Origin: Polaromonas sp.
GTDB lineage: Bacteria > Pseudomonadota > Gammaproteobacteria > Burkholderiales > Burkholderiaceae_C
DNA: 50,992 nucleotides
NCBI RefSeq assembly: GCF_018780625.1
Contig: NZ_JADMJK010000007.1
Location: 1-50,992 of the forward strand
Reading direction: 5' to 3'
Shown here: positions 12,217 through 19,968 of the stretch, piece by piece
How the letters are laid out: each line of letters starts with the position of its first letter
Numbering within the stretch: position 1 is the stretch's first letter
Notes under the pieces: model-generated
Seen by the model: the letters and a program-made list of their open reading frames with translations, nothing else
Databases searched by the model: none
What the model was told of the DNA's origin: nothing
Made by a program: the position numbers and the translations under genes

Positions 12217-12237
12217 TTGCTACTTTATAAATAGCGA
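12217..12237. repeat. Comamonadaceae-type intergenic palindrome, copy 2
   Basis: Directly after the FadH-like stop: TTGCTA, an inner palindrome TTTATAAA, then TAGCGA (GCTA at 12219-12222 pairs with TAGC at 12232-12235). It is followed by CCCAAGCCCGTTAAATAT, resembling the tail seen in other members of this repeat family. Confidence 0.5.
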
Positions 12238-12278
12238 CCCAAGCCCGTTAAATATCGGAAAAAACCCATTTCAATACC

Positions 12279-12536
12279 TCAATCCGGTACAAACTCAGCC
12301 TTGAACTTGACCTCGTCTTCAGGCAGTTCCAGCGTGACCAGTTGCCCCATTTTTCGGTCTGACAGCCGGCACGCGGCAAACAGGCTGTAGTGGCCCTTGA
12401 AGTTGTAGCTTTCCAGGTCAATCAGCATGTAGGGGTAAGGCAAAAACACCTCGTGCATGAAAACAGTCCGGTGCCGGTTGCGCGGCGAAGGGTACAGCAG
12501 GTGCCGGTCGGTGGTGATGCTTTTTGCGGTGGCCAT
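12279..12536 (-). CDS. Small conserved-looking protein of unknown function
   Basis: An 85-residue ORF I do not recognise. Codon use and GC match its neighbours, and a GAAAG sits 4 nt before the ATG. It has no signal peptide or membrane span. The central half is rich in aromatics and hydrophobics (VFLPYPYMLIDLESYNF, then HYSLFAACRL), with an acidic end (LELPEDEVKFKAEFVPD) containing alternating-residue strands, suggesting a small beta-rich cytosolic protein. It is divergent from the DEDDy exonuclease gene (75 bp between starts) and convergent with the FadH-like gene. No function is assigned. Confidence 0.6.
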   Translation of the reverse strand: MATAKSITTDRHLLYPSPRNRHRTVFMHEVFLPYPYMLIDLESYNFKGHYSLFAACRLSDRKMGQLVTLELPEDEVKFKAEFVPD

Positions 12537-12611
12537 GGGCTTTCAACGGTCGGGTGGATGCTGCAGCAAGGCGCTGTAAGCTCTATCTTCTATTTTGATG
12601 CATGGAACCCT

Positions 12612-13211
12612 ATGACAGAGCGCCATTTAACCCCCGGCAAGGAAGAGATTGAACTGCTTGAGCCCTTTGAGCGCCTGGCCCTGGCGCAAATCGAGCTGAT
12701 CTCAACGCCGCAGCAAGCCGGCAGCGCGCTGGAGGAACTGGCCGGCGCCACGGCGCTGGGGTTCGACACCGAGTCCAAGCCCACCTTCGCCAAGAATGAA
12801 GCCTCCCTGGGCCCCCACATCGTGCAGCTGTCGACGCTGCACAAGGGCTATATCTTCCAGCTGGAGGACGCAGCGTGCCGCCGCGCCGTGGCGGTGTTGC
12901 TTGAATCGAAAATTGTCATCAAGGCCGGCTTTGGCCTGGGCGACGACCGCAGGCGCATCATCAGCAAACTGGGCGTGGACCCGCAGGGTGTGCTGGACCT
13001 GAACAGCGTGTTCCGGGAACGCGGCTACCGCAAGGACATGGGCGTGCGCGGCGCGGTGGCGGTACTGTTCAACAAGCGCTTCATCAAGTCCAGAAAAGCC
13101 ACGACGTCCAACTGGGCCAACCTGCGGCTGACAGAAGCCCAGCTGATCTATGCCGCCAACGATGCGTATGCGGCGCTCAGGGTGTTTGAGGCGCTGGGCC
13201 TTACGCGCTGA
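12612..13211 (+). CDS. DEDDy 3'-5' exonuclease domain protein (RNase D-like)
   Basis: A 199-residue single-domain exonuclease of the DEDD superfamily. Motif I is GFDTESKP with D52 and E54; motif II is in KAGFGLGDDRRRI; motif III is YAANDAYAALRVF, the Y-x3-D arrangement of the DEDDy subgroup. It lacks the C-terminal HRDC domains of full RNase D and resembles the short 3'-5' exonucleases often found in Proteobacteria. Longer in-frame starts would overlap the divergent small gene; ATG 12612 (MTERHLTPGKEEI) is chosen. A nucleic-acid substrate (RNA or DNA) cannot be told from the sequence. It is convergent with dnaB, 30 bp between stops. Confidence 0.85.
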   Translation: MTERHLTPGKEEIELLEPFERLALAQIELISTPQQAGSALEELAGATALGFDTESKPTFAKNEASLGPHIVQLSTLHKGYIFQLEDAACRRAVAVLLESKIVIKAGFGLGDDRRRIISKLGVDPQGVLDLNSVFRERGYRKDMGVRGAVAVLFNKRFIKSRKATTSNWANLRLTEAQLIYAANDAYAALRVFEALGLTR

Positions 13212-13241
13212 ACAAGGCATGGACGGCGGCGCGCCAGCGGC

Positions 13242-14654
13242 TCAATAATCGCCGCCGGAGCCGCTCGCCAGGCTCTCGAACTTGGTGATGCGATTCAGGA
13301 ATGCCAGCTTCACCGTTCCGGTCGGGCCATTACGCTGCTTGCTGATGATGACCTCGGCCACGCCGGGCTCCTTGCAGGCTTCCTTGGTGTAGTACTCGTC
13401 GCGGTAAATGAACATGATGATGTCGGCATCCTGCTCGATGGCGCCGGATTCGCGCAGGTCGCTCATCATCGGGCGCTTGTCGGTACGGGACTCGACGCCG
13501 CGGCTGAGCTGGGACAGCGCGATCACGGGGCACTGGAGCTCTTTGGCGAGCGACTTCAGGCCGCGCGAGATCTCGCCAACGGCCGTGGCGCGGTTTTCGT
13601 CGTTCATGCTGGTCGACACGCTCATGAGCTGCAGGTAGTCGACCACGATCAGGCCGAGCTTGCCACACTGGCGCGCCAGGCGCCTGGCATTGGCGCGCAA
13701 CTCGCTGACGGTGAGGCCCGCAGTCTCGTCGATGTGCAGCGAGATGGTGCGAAGCTTTTCAATCGCCTCGGTCAGGCGCGGCCATTCCTCGTCGGTCAGC
13801 TTGCCGGTCCGCAGATGGGTCTGGTCAATGCGGCCGATTGAGCCGACGATACGCACCGCCAATTGGGAGGCGCCCATTTCCATTGAAAACACGGCCACCG
13901 GCAGGCCTTCGTTCAGGGCCACATGTTCGGCGATGTTGATGGCGAGTGCGGTTTTTCCCATGGACGGTCGGGCCGCCAGAATGACCAGGTCGCCAGCCTG
14001 AAAGCCGGAGGTCATGCGGTCCAGGTCGTAAAAACCGGTGGGCACGCCGGTGACGTCGTTGGGGTTTTCCGCCATCTCGGTGACCCGGTCCAGCAGGTCG
14101 ACCACCAGCGTGTCCATGCTCTGAAAACCCTGCATCGCGCGGGAACCCTGCTCGCCGATGTTGAAGATCTTCTGTTCAGCTTCGTCCAGGATGGTCGAAA
14201 CGGCCTTGCCTTGCGGCGCAAAGGCCGCGGTCGCAATTTCGTCGGAGGCAGAGACCAGCTTGCGCAAGATGGAGCGCTCCCGAACAATTTCGGCGTAGCG
14301 GCGAATATTGGCGGCGCTGGGCACGTACTGGGCCAGCGCATTGAGGTAGCTCAGCCCCCCGACTTCCTCGGCCTTGCCGTGGTTTTGCAGGTGCTCGTAC
14401 ACCGTGATGATGTCGGCCGGCTTGGAGCCGTTGATCAGCGTGCCCACGGCGGCGTAGATCAGCTGGTGCTCGTGGCGATAAAAGTCCTGGTCGCTTAGCA
14501 GGTCGCCCACGCGGTCCCAGGCGCCGTTGTCCAGCAGCAAGCCGCCGAGCACGCTGGATTCCCCCTCGATCGAGTGCGGCGGAATGCGCAACTGGGCAAT
14601 CTGGCGGTCACCGCCGTAGCGGGGATCTTCATAGGGAGAAAGTACGGCAGACAT
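13242..14654 (-). CDS. dnaB: Replicative DNA helicase DnaB
   Basis: Hexameric 5'-3' helicase of the replication fork. The 470 residues match E. coli DnaB (471). The N-terminal domain has LRIPPHSIEGESSVLGGLLLDNGAWDRVGDLL, then a linker, then the RecA-like domain with Walker A ARPSMGKT at 228-235, Walker B-type segment LGLIVVDYLQLM and the arginine-finger region near SDLRESGAIEQDADIIMFIYRDEYY. No intein or insertion. Start: ATG 14654 is preferred over ATG 14660 because AAGGA gives a 5-nt spacing only for 14654; longer frames run into non-coding DNA. The gene follows the rpsF-priB-rpsR-rplI operon, as often in Burkholderiales, separated by a terminator and a DnaA-box-like cluster. Confidence 0.98.
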   Translation of the reverse strand: MSAVLSPYEDPRYGGDRQIAQLRIPPHSIEGESSVLGGLLLDNGAWDRVGDLLSDQDFYRHEHQLIYAAVGTLINGSKPADIITVYEHLQNHGKAEEVGGLSYLNALAQYVPSAANIRRYAEIVRERSILRKLVSASDEIATAAFAPQGKAVSTILDEAEQKIFNIGEQGSRAMQGFQSMDTLVVDLLDRVTEMAENPNDVTGVPTGFYDLDRMTSGFQAGDLVILAARPSMGKTALAINIAEHVALNEGLPVAVFSMEMGASQLAVRIVGSIGRIDQTHLRTGKLTDEEWPRLTEAIEKLRTISLHIDETAGLTVSELRANARRLARQCGKLGLIVVDYLQLMSVSTSMNDENRATAVGEISRGLKSLAKELQCPVIALSQLSRGVESRTDKRPMMSDLRESGAIEQDADIIMFIYRDEYYTKEACKEPGVAEVIISKQRNGPTGTVKLAFLNRITKFESLASGSGGDY

Positions 14655-14703
14655 GGGCATCCTTAGGGGAACGGTAAATGGTACGCCGGGACCATTGGAG
14701 GGC

Positions 14704-14767
14704 GGTGGATAAGCCTGTGGACAAGCGGGGGAAATTCGGTGGAAATTAGGCTTGAAGTTGTGCACAA
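14704..14767. promoter_or_regulatory. Cluster of three DnaA-box-like 9-mers upstream of dnaB
   Basis: GGTGGATAA (14704-14712), TGTGGACAA (14716-14724) and TGTGCACAA (14759-14767) each differ from TGTGNATAA, the complement of the DnaA box, at one position. All lie in one orientation, 50-113 bp upstream of the dnaB start. Functional binding is inferred only. Confidence 0.35.
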
Positions 14768-14829
14768 GGCCATTCCCCCTGGCGCCAGGCCCGGCAGGCC
14801 GCTGCGCCCGCTCCAAAGCCGCCAAGCAA

Positions 14830-14853
14830 AAAGCCGCTCCGAGGAGCGGCTTT
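14830..14853 (-). terminator. Terminator of the rpsF-priB-rpsR-rplI operon
   Basis: Inverted repeat AAAGCCGCTCC (14830-14840) and GGAGCGGCTTT (14843-14853), about 10 usable base pairs with a 4-nt loop, followed by a T-run on the minus strand. It starts 22 bp after the rplI stop. Confidence 0.85.
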
Positions 14854-14874
14854 CACGGACAGCGCGGTGTCAGT

Positions 14875-15327
14875 TTAGGCGGTTTCGCCGTAGACCGTGA
14901 CCGTGATGTCCACCAGCACGTCGGTATGCAGTGACACGCTGACGGAGTGGTCGCCCACGGTTTTCAGCGGGCCATTGGGCATACGGATTTGCGACTTGGT
15001 CACGGCAAAACCTTGCTTGGTGACTTCTTGCGCGATGTCGGCGTTGGTGACGGAGCCAAACAGGCGACCATCGACACCGGCTTTTTGCGTGAGCTTGACG
15101 GTGGTACCGCCGAGCTTTGCGCCTTGAGCTTGCATCTCGGCCAGCTTTGCAGCAGCGGCTTTTTCAAGATCAGCGCGTTTGACTTCGAATTCCTTGATGG
15201 CCACTGCCGTGGCGCGACGGGCGCGGCCGGAAGGGATCAGGAAGTTGCGTGCGTAGCCGTCTTTAACTTTGACGACTTCGCCCAGGTTGCCCAGGTTCAC
15301 GACTTTGTCGAGCAGAATAATTTGCAT
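14875..15327 (-). CDS. rplI: 50S ribosomal protein L9
   Basis: Structural protein of the large subunit near the L1 stalk base. The 150-residue product starts [34 protein letters not shown], the L9 signature, followed by a long charged connecting helix (about 45-75) and the C-terminal domain with [12 protein letters not shown]. Last gene of the S6-PriB-S18-L9 operon; 11 bp separate it from rpsR, and a terminator follows. Confidence 0.98.
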   Translation of the reverse strand: MQIILLDKVVNLGNLGEVVKVKDGYARNFLIPSGRARRATAVAIKEFEVKRADLEKAAAAKLAEMQAQGAKLGGTTVKLTQKAGVDGRLFGSVTNADIAQEVTKQGFAVTKSQIRMPNGPLKTVGDHSVSVSLHTDVLVDITVTVYGETA

Positions 15328-15338
15328 GGTCGTGCTCC

Positions 15339-15623
15339 TTACAGGCTACGGTGCTGGTCGCTGTAAGGCAGCATCGCGAGGAAGCGAGCGCGCTTGACAG
15401 CGGTGTTGATCTGGCGCTGGAAAATCGCCCGGGTGCCGGTCAGGCGTGCGGGAATGATTTTTCCGTTTTCGGAGACAAAGTCGCGCAGGGTGTCGATGTC
15501 TTTGTAGTCGATTTCTTCAACGCCAGCGGCTGTGAAGCGGCAAAAACGCTTGCGCTTGAACAGCAGGGATTGGGTATTGCGCTTTGGGCGCTTGTCTTTA
15601 TTGAAACGTTTTGGTCCGGCCAT
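15339..15623 (-). CDS. rpsR: 30S ribosomal protein S18
   Basis: Small-subunit protein that binds S6 on the platform of the 30S subunit. The 94-residue product contains the S18 core [42 protein letters not shown] and ends [14 protein letters not shown]. The N-terminus ([20 protein letters not shown]) is longer than in E. coli (75 residues) and basic, common in Burkholderiales. Spacing of 10 bp to priB indicates cotranscription. Confidence 0.98.
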   Translation of the reverse strand: MAGPKRFNKDKRPKRNTQSLLFKRKRFCRFTAAGVEEIDYKDIDTLRDFVSENGKIIPARLTGTRAIFQRQINTAVKRARFLAMLPYSDQHRSL

Positions 15624-15633
15624 GATGGACTCC

Positions 15634-15942
15634 TTAAATGGGGTTCAGTACTTGTTCGAAAATTTCGAAAGCTTGAATATGAAAAACAACGCTCTTGCTG
15701 GTGCGCGCATTGATGAGAAACCCCGTGAACCTGAAAGCTTTACCCAAGGTGAGCCTGACTGTTTGTTCAGCCAGCGTTCCAAAGGCAACCGCTTTAAGCG
15801 TCAATTTGACCTGCCTGGCAACACCTGATTCAAGGATTTCAGACTCGTGTTCGAGAATGAAATTGATCGCAGGGATTCCAGCGGGCGTGTAGCGCAGCGG
15901 GCTTAGCTCGGCGATACAGGCGGTCAGTTCAACATGGTTCAC
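15634..15942 (-). CDS. priB: Primosomal replication protein N (PriB)
   Basis: Single-stranded-DNA-binding OB-fold protein that bridges PriA and DnaT in restart of collapsed replication forks. The 102 residues match the family's usual length of about 100. [34 protein letters not shown] is the typical PriB/SSB-like strand pattern. Identification is supported by its position between rpsF and rpsR, the conserved order of this operon in beta- and gammaproteobacteria. Confidence 0.95.
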   Translation of the reverse strand: MNHVELTACIAELSPLRYTPAGIPAINFILEHESEILESGVARQVKLTLKAVAFGTLAEQTVRLTLGKAFRFTGFLINARTSKSVVFHIQAFEIFEQVLNPI

Positions 15943-15998
15943 TGCAAATTAAACTTTTCTTGGCGGCGCAGCAGTGATTCGTTCAACGGCAACGCAGC

Positions 15999-16367
15999 TT
16001 ATTGGGCGGCGTATTCTGCCTGTTGGGTTTTACGGGCTTCTTCCCTCTCGACGTTGCGCATCATGAGGGACGGGCCGGTTTCAGCCTTTTTCTTGACCAC
16101 GGTCAGGTGGCGCAGCACGGCATCGTTGAACTTGAACGCGTGTTCAATTTCTTCCATCACGGCCTGGCTGGCTTCGATGTTGATGCAGATGTAGTGGGCT
16201 TTAGCCAGTTTCTGGATCAGGTATACCAGCTGGCGGCGGCCCCAATCCTCGACACGGTGCACAACACCACCGCCGGCGGTAATCATGCCCTTGTAACGTT
16301 CCAGCATGGCTGGGACTTGCTCGCTTTGATCCGGGTGAATCAGCAAGACGATCTCGTAGTGACGCAT
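15999..16367 (-). CDS. rpsF: 30S ribosomal protein S6
   Basis: S18 partner on the 30S platform. The 122-residue product begins [25 protein letters not shown] and has [31 protein letters not shown], diagnostic for S6. The C-terminal tail is charged and short, without the poly-Glu run of E. coli S6. An AAGGAG sits 6 nt upstream of the start, and a perfect TATAAT lies about 70 bp upstream. First gene of the rpsF-priB-rpsR-rplI operon. Confidence 0.98.
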   Translation of the reverse strand: MRHYEIVLLIHPDQSEQVPAMLERYKGMITAGGGVVHRVEDWGRRQLVYLIQKLAKAHYICINIEASQAVMEEIEHAFKFNDAVLRHLTVVKKKAETGPSLMMRNVEREEARKTQQAEYAAQ

Positions 16368-16435
16368 AAAATCTCCTTGTGGATGAATGAAAACTGCCCC
16401 AGCGTCGTTAAGGGTGCAGCAAGGCGAAGCCCATG

Positions 16436-16463
16436 ATTATAGCCCGGCGCAAGCCAGGCTCGA
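16436..16463 (-). promoter_or_regulatory. Promoter of the rpsF operon
   Basis: On the minus strand a consensus -10 TATAAT occurs at 16441-16436, with a weak TTGTCG 19 bp upstream. The 5' leader of about 60 nt before rpsF could fold (CTGC-CCC against GGG-GCAG) and might carry an S6:S18 autoregulatory site, but I could not confirm the conserved motif. Confidence 0.5.
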
Positions 16464-16522
16464 CAAACGGCTCCGTCTAATCGGCCATTGGGCCGCGTTG
16501 ACGCGCCATTTGCACACGGCGG

Positions 16523-18601
16523 TTACAGGCTTTTGAGGTCGGGGTAGCGGATGTATTCGACCAGTTCCTGAACTTTTTGACTCGGTGGCGGCGTGACCAG
16601 GCTGACCAGCACGATCACGGCAAAACCCACCGGCACACCAAAAAGACCTGCGGAAATGGGATCAATCCCCCACCACAGTTCAATTGGCGATGTGATGCTG
16701 AAAATGCCGCGCAGCCAGGGCTGGGTGGTGACCATGTAGTACGAGGTCACGCACAAACCCGAAACCATGCCCAGCACAGCCGCACTGCCGGTGGCGCGCT
16801 TCCAGAAGATACCCAGACTCAGGGCCGGAAAAAATGAAGCCGCCGCAAAAGAAAAAGCCGCCGAGACCAAAAACAGGATGTCCGCGGGTTTTTGCGCCGC
16901 CACATAGGCCGCAAACAAGGCCACGATGAGCAGCAGAATTTTGGACACCGTCACCCGGCTTACGGTCGATGCATTGGGATCAATCATCTTGTAATACAGG
17001 TCATGCCCCAGCGCATTGGCAATGGTCAGCAGCAAGCCGTCAGCGGTAGAAAGCGCCGCCGCCAACCCGCCTGCAGCGACCAGCCCCGAAATCACGTAGG
17101 GCAGGCCTGCCAGCTCGGGCGTGAGCAGCACGATGATGTCGCCGCCTATCGTCATTTCGTTGAGTTGCAGGACGTTGTCCTTGTTGACATCGGCCACCGA
17201 CAGCAGCGCCGGGTCTATCTTGCTCCAGGCGCTGACCCACTCCGGCAGCTGATCAAACGACGTTCCGACCAGCACCGTGAATATCTCGTACTTGACCAGC
17301 ACGGCCAGCGCGGGGGCGGTGAAGTACAGCAGGAAAATGAAAAATAGCGACCAGGTGACGGATTGACGCGCTTCCCGAACGCTGGGGACGGTGTAGTAAC
17401 GCATCAAAATGTGCGGCAAGGCCGAGGTGCCCACCATGAGACAGAAGATCAGCGCCAGGAAATTCCGGCGCGAGGTGTCGTAAAGCGTCTTTTCCTGGGG
17501 CGACCCTTCTGGATCACCCGAAAACTGGGCGGCATGGGCCGGCATGCCATTGAGCGGCTGGGTTTTGACGTCCGCCGTTGCCTTGGCGGCAGTCCAGGCG
17601 CGCTGGGCGGCCGCCTCGTCCTTGGGCAGGCTGGCGAGCAATTTGCCGACAGTGGAAATTTCTGCGACCGAGGCATTGCCACCTTTCAGGGCTTCCATCT
17701 TCTTGGTGGCGGCCTGCTTGTCCGCAATCAGGGACGCGGCCGGATTCGCCAGTTTTTCCGCCAGCGCATCGGATCGCTGCTTGAATATGGCGCGAACCTC
17801 CAGCTCCTTGGGATCCACGGCCAGTTCTTTTTCTTTGGCGGTGACCTTCTCGAGCTGAAAACCATAGACCAGCTGCGGCACCGGGATGCCGGTCTGCTTG
17901 ACCGACAACCAGACCACAGGAATCATGTAAGCGGCCACCAGAATGATGTACTGGGCCACCTGGGTCCAGGTCACGGCCCGCATGCCGCCCAAAAAGGAGC
18001 ACACCAAAATACCGCCCAGGCCCAGGAATATTCCCAACTCAAAGGCGATGCCCGTGAGGTAGGAGGTGATCAGGCCGACGCCGTAAATCTGGGCCACCAG
18101 GTAGGTAAATGAGCACAGGATGGCCGCGCCCAAACCAATCAGCCGCGGAAGGTTCCCGCCGTAGCGTTCGCCCAGAAAATCAGGAATGGTGAACTGGCCA
18201 AACTTGCGCAGGTAAGGGGCCAGCACCAGGGCGACCAGGCAATACCCACCGGTCCAGCCCATGACAAAGGCCAGGCCGCTGTAGCCCGTGAGGTAGAGCG
18301 TTCCGGCCAGGCCAATGAAGGAGGCGGCCGACATCCAGTCGGCGCCTATGGCCATGCCGTTGTAGACCGCCGGTACGCTGCGGCCCGCGACGTAATACTC
18401 GGTGGCATTGGTCGTGCGGCTGATGACGCCTATGGCCGCGTAAATGCCGATGGTTACCGCCAGGAAGGAAAAGCCTATCCACATGCGCGGCAGGCCCAGT
18501 TGCTCCAGGCCGGCAAGCAGGGCTACAAAAAGCACCAGGCCGGCGGTGTACCAAAGGTAGACGCGGTGCAGCCGGGCCTTGAACCGTTGCTGTGAAAGCA
18601 T
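16523..18601 (-). CDS. Large sodium:solute symporter (VC_2705-type, SSS family)
   Basis: Inner-membrane Na+/solute symporter of the APC superfamily, distantly like ActP/PutP; substrate unknown, acetate or other monocarboxylates are a guess. About 692 residues with 13 or so membrane segments. The SSS core is seen in ATEYYVAGRSVPAVYNGMAIGADWMSAASFIG and FTIPDFLGERYGG. A charged insertion of about 120 residues (roughly 250-370, with TAKEKELAVDPKELEVRAI) follows the early helices, and a DVNKDNVLQLNE loop resembling an EF-hand lies near residue 471. Partner gene DUF4212 is directly upstream, the pairing known for this subfamily. Start: ATG 18601 has GAAGG upstream; an ATG at 18634 is also possible. 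Confidence 0.9.
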   Translation of the reverse strand: MLSQQRFKARLHRVYLWYTAGLVLFVALLAGLEQLGLPRMWIGFSFLAVTIGIYAAIGVISRTTNATEYYVAGRSVPAVYNGMAIGADWMSAASFIGLAGTLYLTGYSGLAFVMGWTGGYCLVALVLAPYLRKFGQFTIPDFLGERYGGNLPRLIGLGAAILCSFTYLVAQIYGVGLITSYLTGIAFELGIFLGLGGILVCSFLGGMRAVTWTQVAQYIILVAAYMIPVVWLSVKQTGIPVPQLVYGFQLEKVTAKEKELAVDPKELEVRAIFKQRSDALAEKLANPAASLIADKQAATKKMEALKGGNASVAEISTVGKLLASLPKDEAAAQRAWTAAKATADVKTQPLNGMPAHAAQFSGDPEGSPQEKTLYDTSRRNFLALIFCLMVGTSALPHILMRYYTVPSVREARQSVTWSLFFIFLLYFTAPALAVLVKYEIFTVLVGTSFDQLPEWVSAWSKIDPALLSVADVNKDNVLQLNEMTIGGDIIVLLTPELAGLPYVISGLVAAGGLAAALSTADGLLLTIANALGHDLYYKMIDPNASTVSRVTVSKILLLIVALFAAYVAAQKPADILFLVSAAFSFAAASFFPALSLGIFWKRATGSAAVLGMVSGLCVTSYYMVTTQPWLRGIFSITSPIELWWGIDPISAGLFGVPVGFAVIVLVSLVTPPPSQKVQELVEYIRYPDLKSL

Positions 18602-18651
18602 GGCGCCTTCGGCTTCGCCGAAAAACCCGGCCATTAGAAACAGCCCGTCAT

Positions 18652-18912
18652 TCAGTCCACCCCGTCTGCCACGTCATGCGCAATGTCAAGACGGTTCATA
18701 TACCAGGCGTAAAAACCAACGATCAGGCAATACACCAGCAAGGCGCCCTGCGCGCCCATCCAGAAGCTGAAAGACCAGCCAAAAAAGGAAAAACTCAGTG
18801 CGCGTGCGAAGTAGCTCACGCCAAACGTGGTGGCGAACCAGACCAGCAACAGCAATGCGGTCACGACAAGGTTCTTGCGCCAGTAGCGGCGATGGTTGTC
18901 AGTGCGCTGCAT
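18652..18912 (-). CDS. DUF4212 small subunit of sodium:solute symporter
   Basis: Small membrane protein of 86 residues. MQRTDNHRRYWRKNLVVTALLLLVWFATTFGVSYFA gives a basic cytosolic start and a first helix; SFSFWMGAQGALLVYCLIVGFYAWYMNRLD gives the second. The RYWRKNL, FGWSFSFWMGAQG and YAWYMNRLD motifs are characteristic of the DUF4212 family, which nearly always precedes a VC_2705-type symporter. It overlaps the upstream TPR gene by 14 bp, so the two are translationally linked. Its role in the transporter (assembly or auxiliary subunit) is not established. Confidence 0.92.
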   Translation of the reverse strand: MQRTDNHRRYWRKNLVVTALLLLVWFATTFGVSYFARALSFSFFGWSFSFWMGAQGALLVYCLIVGFYAWYMNRLDIAHDVADGVD

Positions 18913-19552
18913 GGTGCCCCGCGCTGACGGCAACCAGAGGGACCGGGGAGCCAGGGGAACCCGGGGGACTTTCCAGTCCATTTTCGCGTTCCAGCTGAGC
19001 CGCCACCCGGGGCTCAAAACGACGCAGATGCGCAATGATGGTTCGGGCTTTTTCCGGCTGCCCCAACGCCAGCCAGACCTGCGCCAGCCGATACCATCCG
19101 TAAGGGCTCATGGGCTGCAGGGCCGTGTTCCTTTTCAGCGCTTGCACCGATTCAAGAAACTGGCGCTGGTGAATCAGCACCAGCGCCAGGCCATACCAAG
19201 CCCGGTCCAGTGCGGGTTCAAGCGCCAGGGCGCTGCGAAACGCCAGGCCGGCCTCGTCATGGCGCCCGGCTTGCTGCAACACATAACCCAGGTTGAACCA
19301 CGCCGCCGCCTCTTGCTGCGCGGAACCCTTGACGCGGGTGAGCTGCCGCAAGCTCGCTATGGCCGCATCCAGGCAATGGAGCTGGACCTGCACATGGGCC
19401 TGGCTGGCCAGCGCATAACGATCGCCAGGCCGGCGACCAAGCATGAGCCCAAACCTGCGCAATGCGCCATGCCGCCGCCCCAGGGCCAGCAACAGCACGG
19501 CTTGCGCCTTTAACGCGTAGTAGTGGAAATCAAGGGGCAACGCAGGCTTCAT
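18899..19552 (-). CDS. Tetratricopeptide-repeat protein in the symporter operon
   Basis: A 217-residue all-helical protein with about four TPR-like 34-residue units: ALASQAHVQVQLHCLDAAIASLRQL, AAWFNLGYVLQQAGRHDEAGLAFRSALALEP, AWYGLALVLIHQRQFLESVQALKRN, and YGWYRLAQVWLALGQPEKARTIIAHL. No signal peptide; it is probably cytosolic and a protein-interaction module. The ATG at 19552 is fixed by a 4-bp ATGA overlap with the upstream membrane-protein gene. The longer open frame upstream belongs to that gene's other strand-frame and lacks repeats. Position suggests a role with the symporter, but the partner is unknown. Confidence 0.85.
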   Translation of the reverse strand: MKPALPLDFHYYALKAQAVLLLALGRRHGALRRFGLMLGRRPGDRYALASQAHVQVQLHCLDAAIASLRQLTRVKGSAQQEAAAWFNLGYVLQQAGRHDEAGLAFRSALALEPALDRAWYGLALVLIHQRQFLESVQALKRNTALQPMSPYGWYRLAQVWLALGQPEKARTIIAHLRRFEPRVAAQLERENGLESPPGSPGSPVPLVAVSAGHHAAH

Positions 19553-19887
19553 TTGCACAGCGCCACGCCAATTTGCAGACAGATGCTGACTTTGGCGAAC
19601 GCCGCTCCGCCCCAGACAAACAGCAAAGCCAGAAAGGCCACCAGCGGTACGTGACGGTCCAGCACCAGCTGCGGCGAAAGCCAGCGCGCCGCGCGTACCC
19701 AGGGCCGCCCCAGCAACTGCAGCAAGCGGTAAAACGGATTGCGCTCGGGCGCCGGGCCGGCCAGCAAGCCGACCACCCATTGGCCAAACAGCGCAAGCAG
19801 CGCAATTTCAGCGAGTAGTTTGACAGTGGTGGCGGCAGCAAGCATGGCGGTGAAAGGGCCGGTAAAGAACGTGCCTCCGATTGTCAT
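19549..19887 (-). CDS. Small membrane protein of unknown function, first gene of symporter operon
   Basis: A 112-residue protein I do not recognise. Two or three hydrophobic segments are visible: around TAMLAAATTVKLLAEIALLALFGQWVVGLLAG and VPLVAFLALLFVWGGAAFAKVSICLQIGVAL, separated by a polar stretch with two Arg-rich parts (NPFYRLLQLLGRPWVRAARWL). ATG 19887 is preferred to 19902 because AAGG lies 6 nt upstream. The stop overlaps the TPR start (ATGA), so translation is coupled. Conservation of this gene next to TPR-DUF4212-symporter genes would be the best clue to function. Confidence 0.7.
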   Translation of the reverse strand: MTIGGTFFTGPFTAMLAAATTVKLLAEIALLALFGQWVVGLLAGPAPERNPFYRLLQLLGRPWVRAARWLSPQLVLDRHVPLVAFLALLFVWGGAAFAKVSICLQIGVALCK

Positions 19888-19968
19888 CAGAGGCCTTGCC
19901 ATTTACTTACCGCGCACCCTCAAGTCACCGGGGGTTTTCCCTTGCCTGGTGGGCGACGCAGGCCGGAT

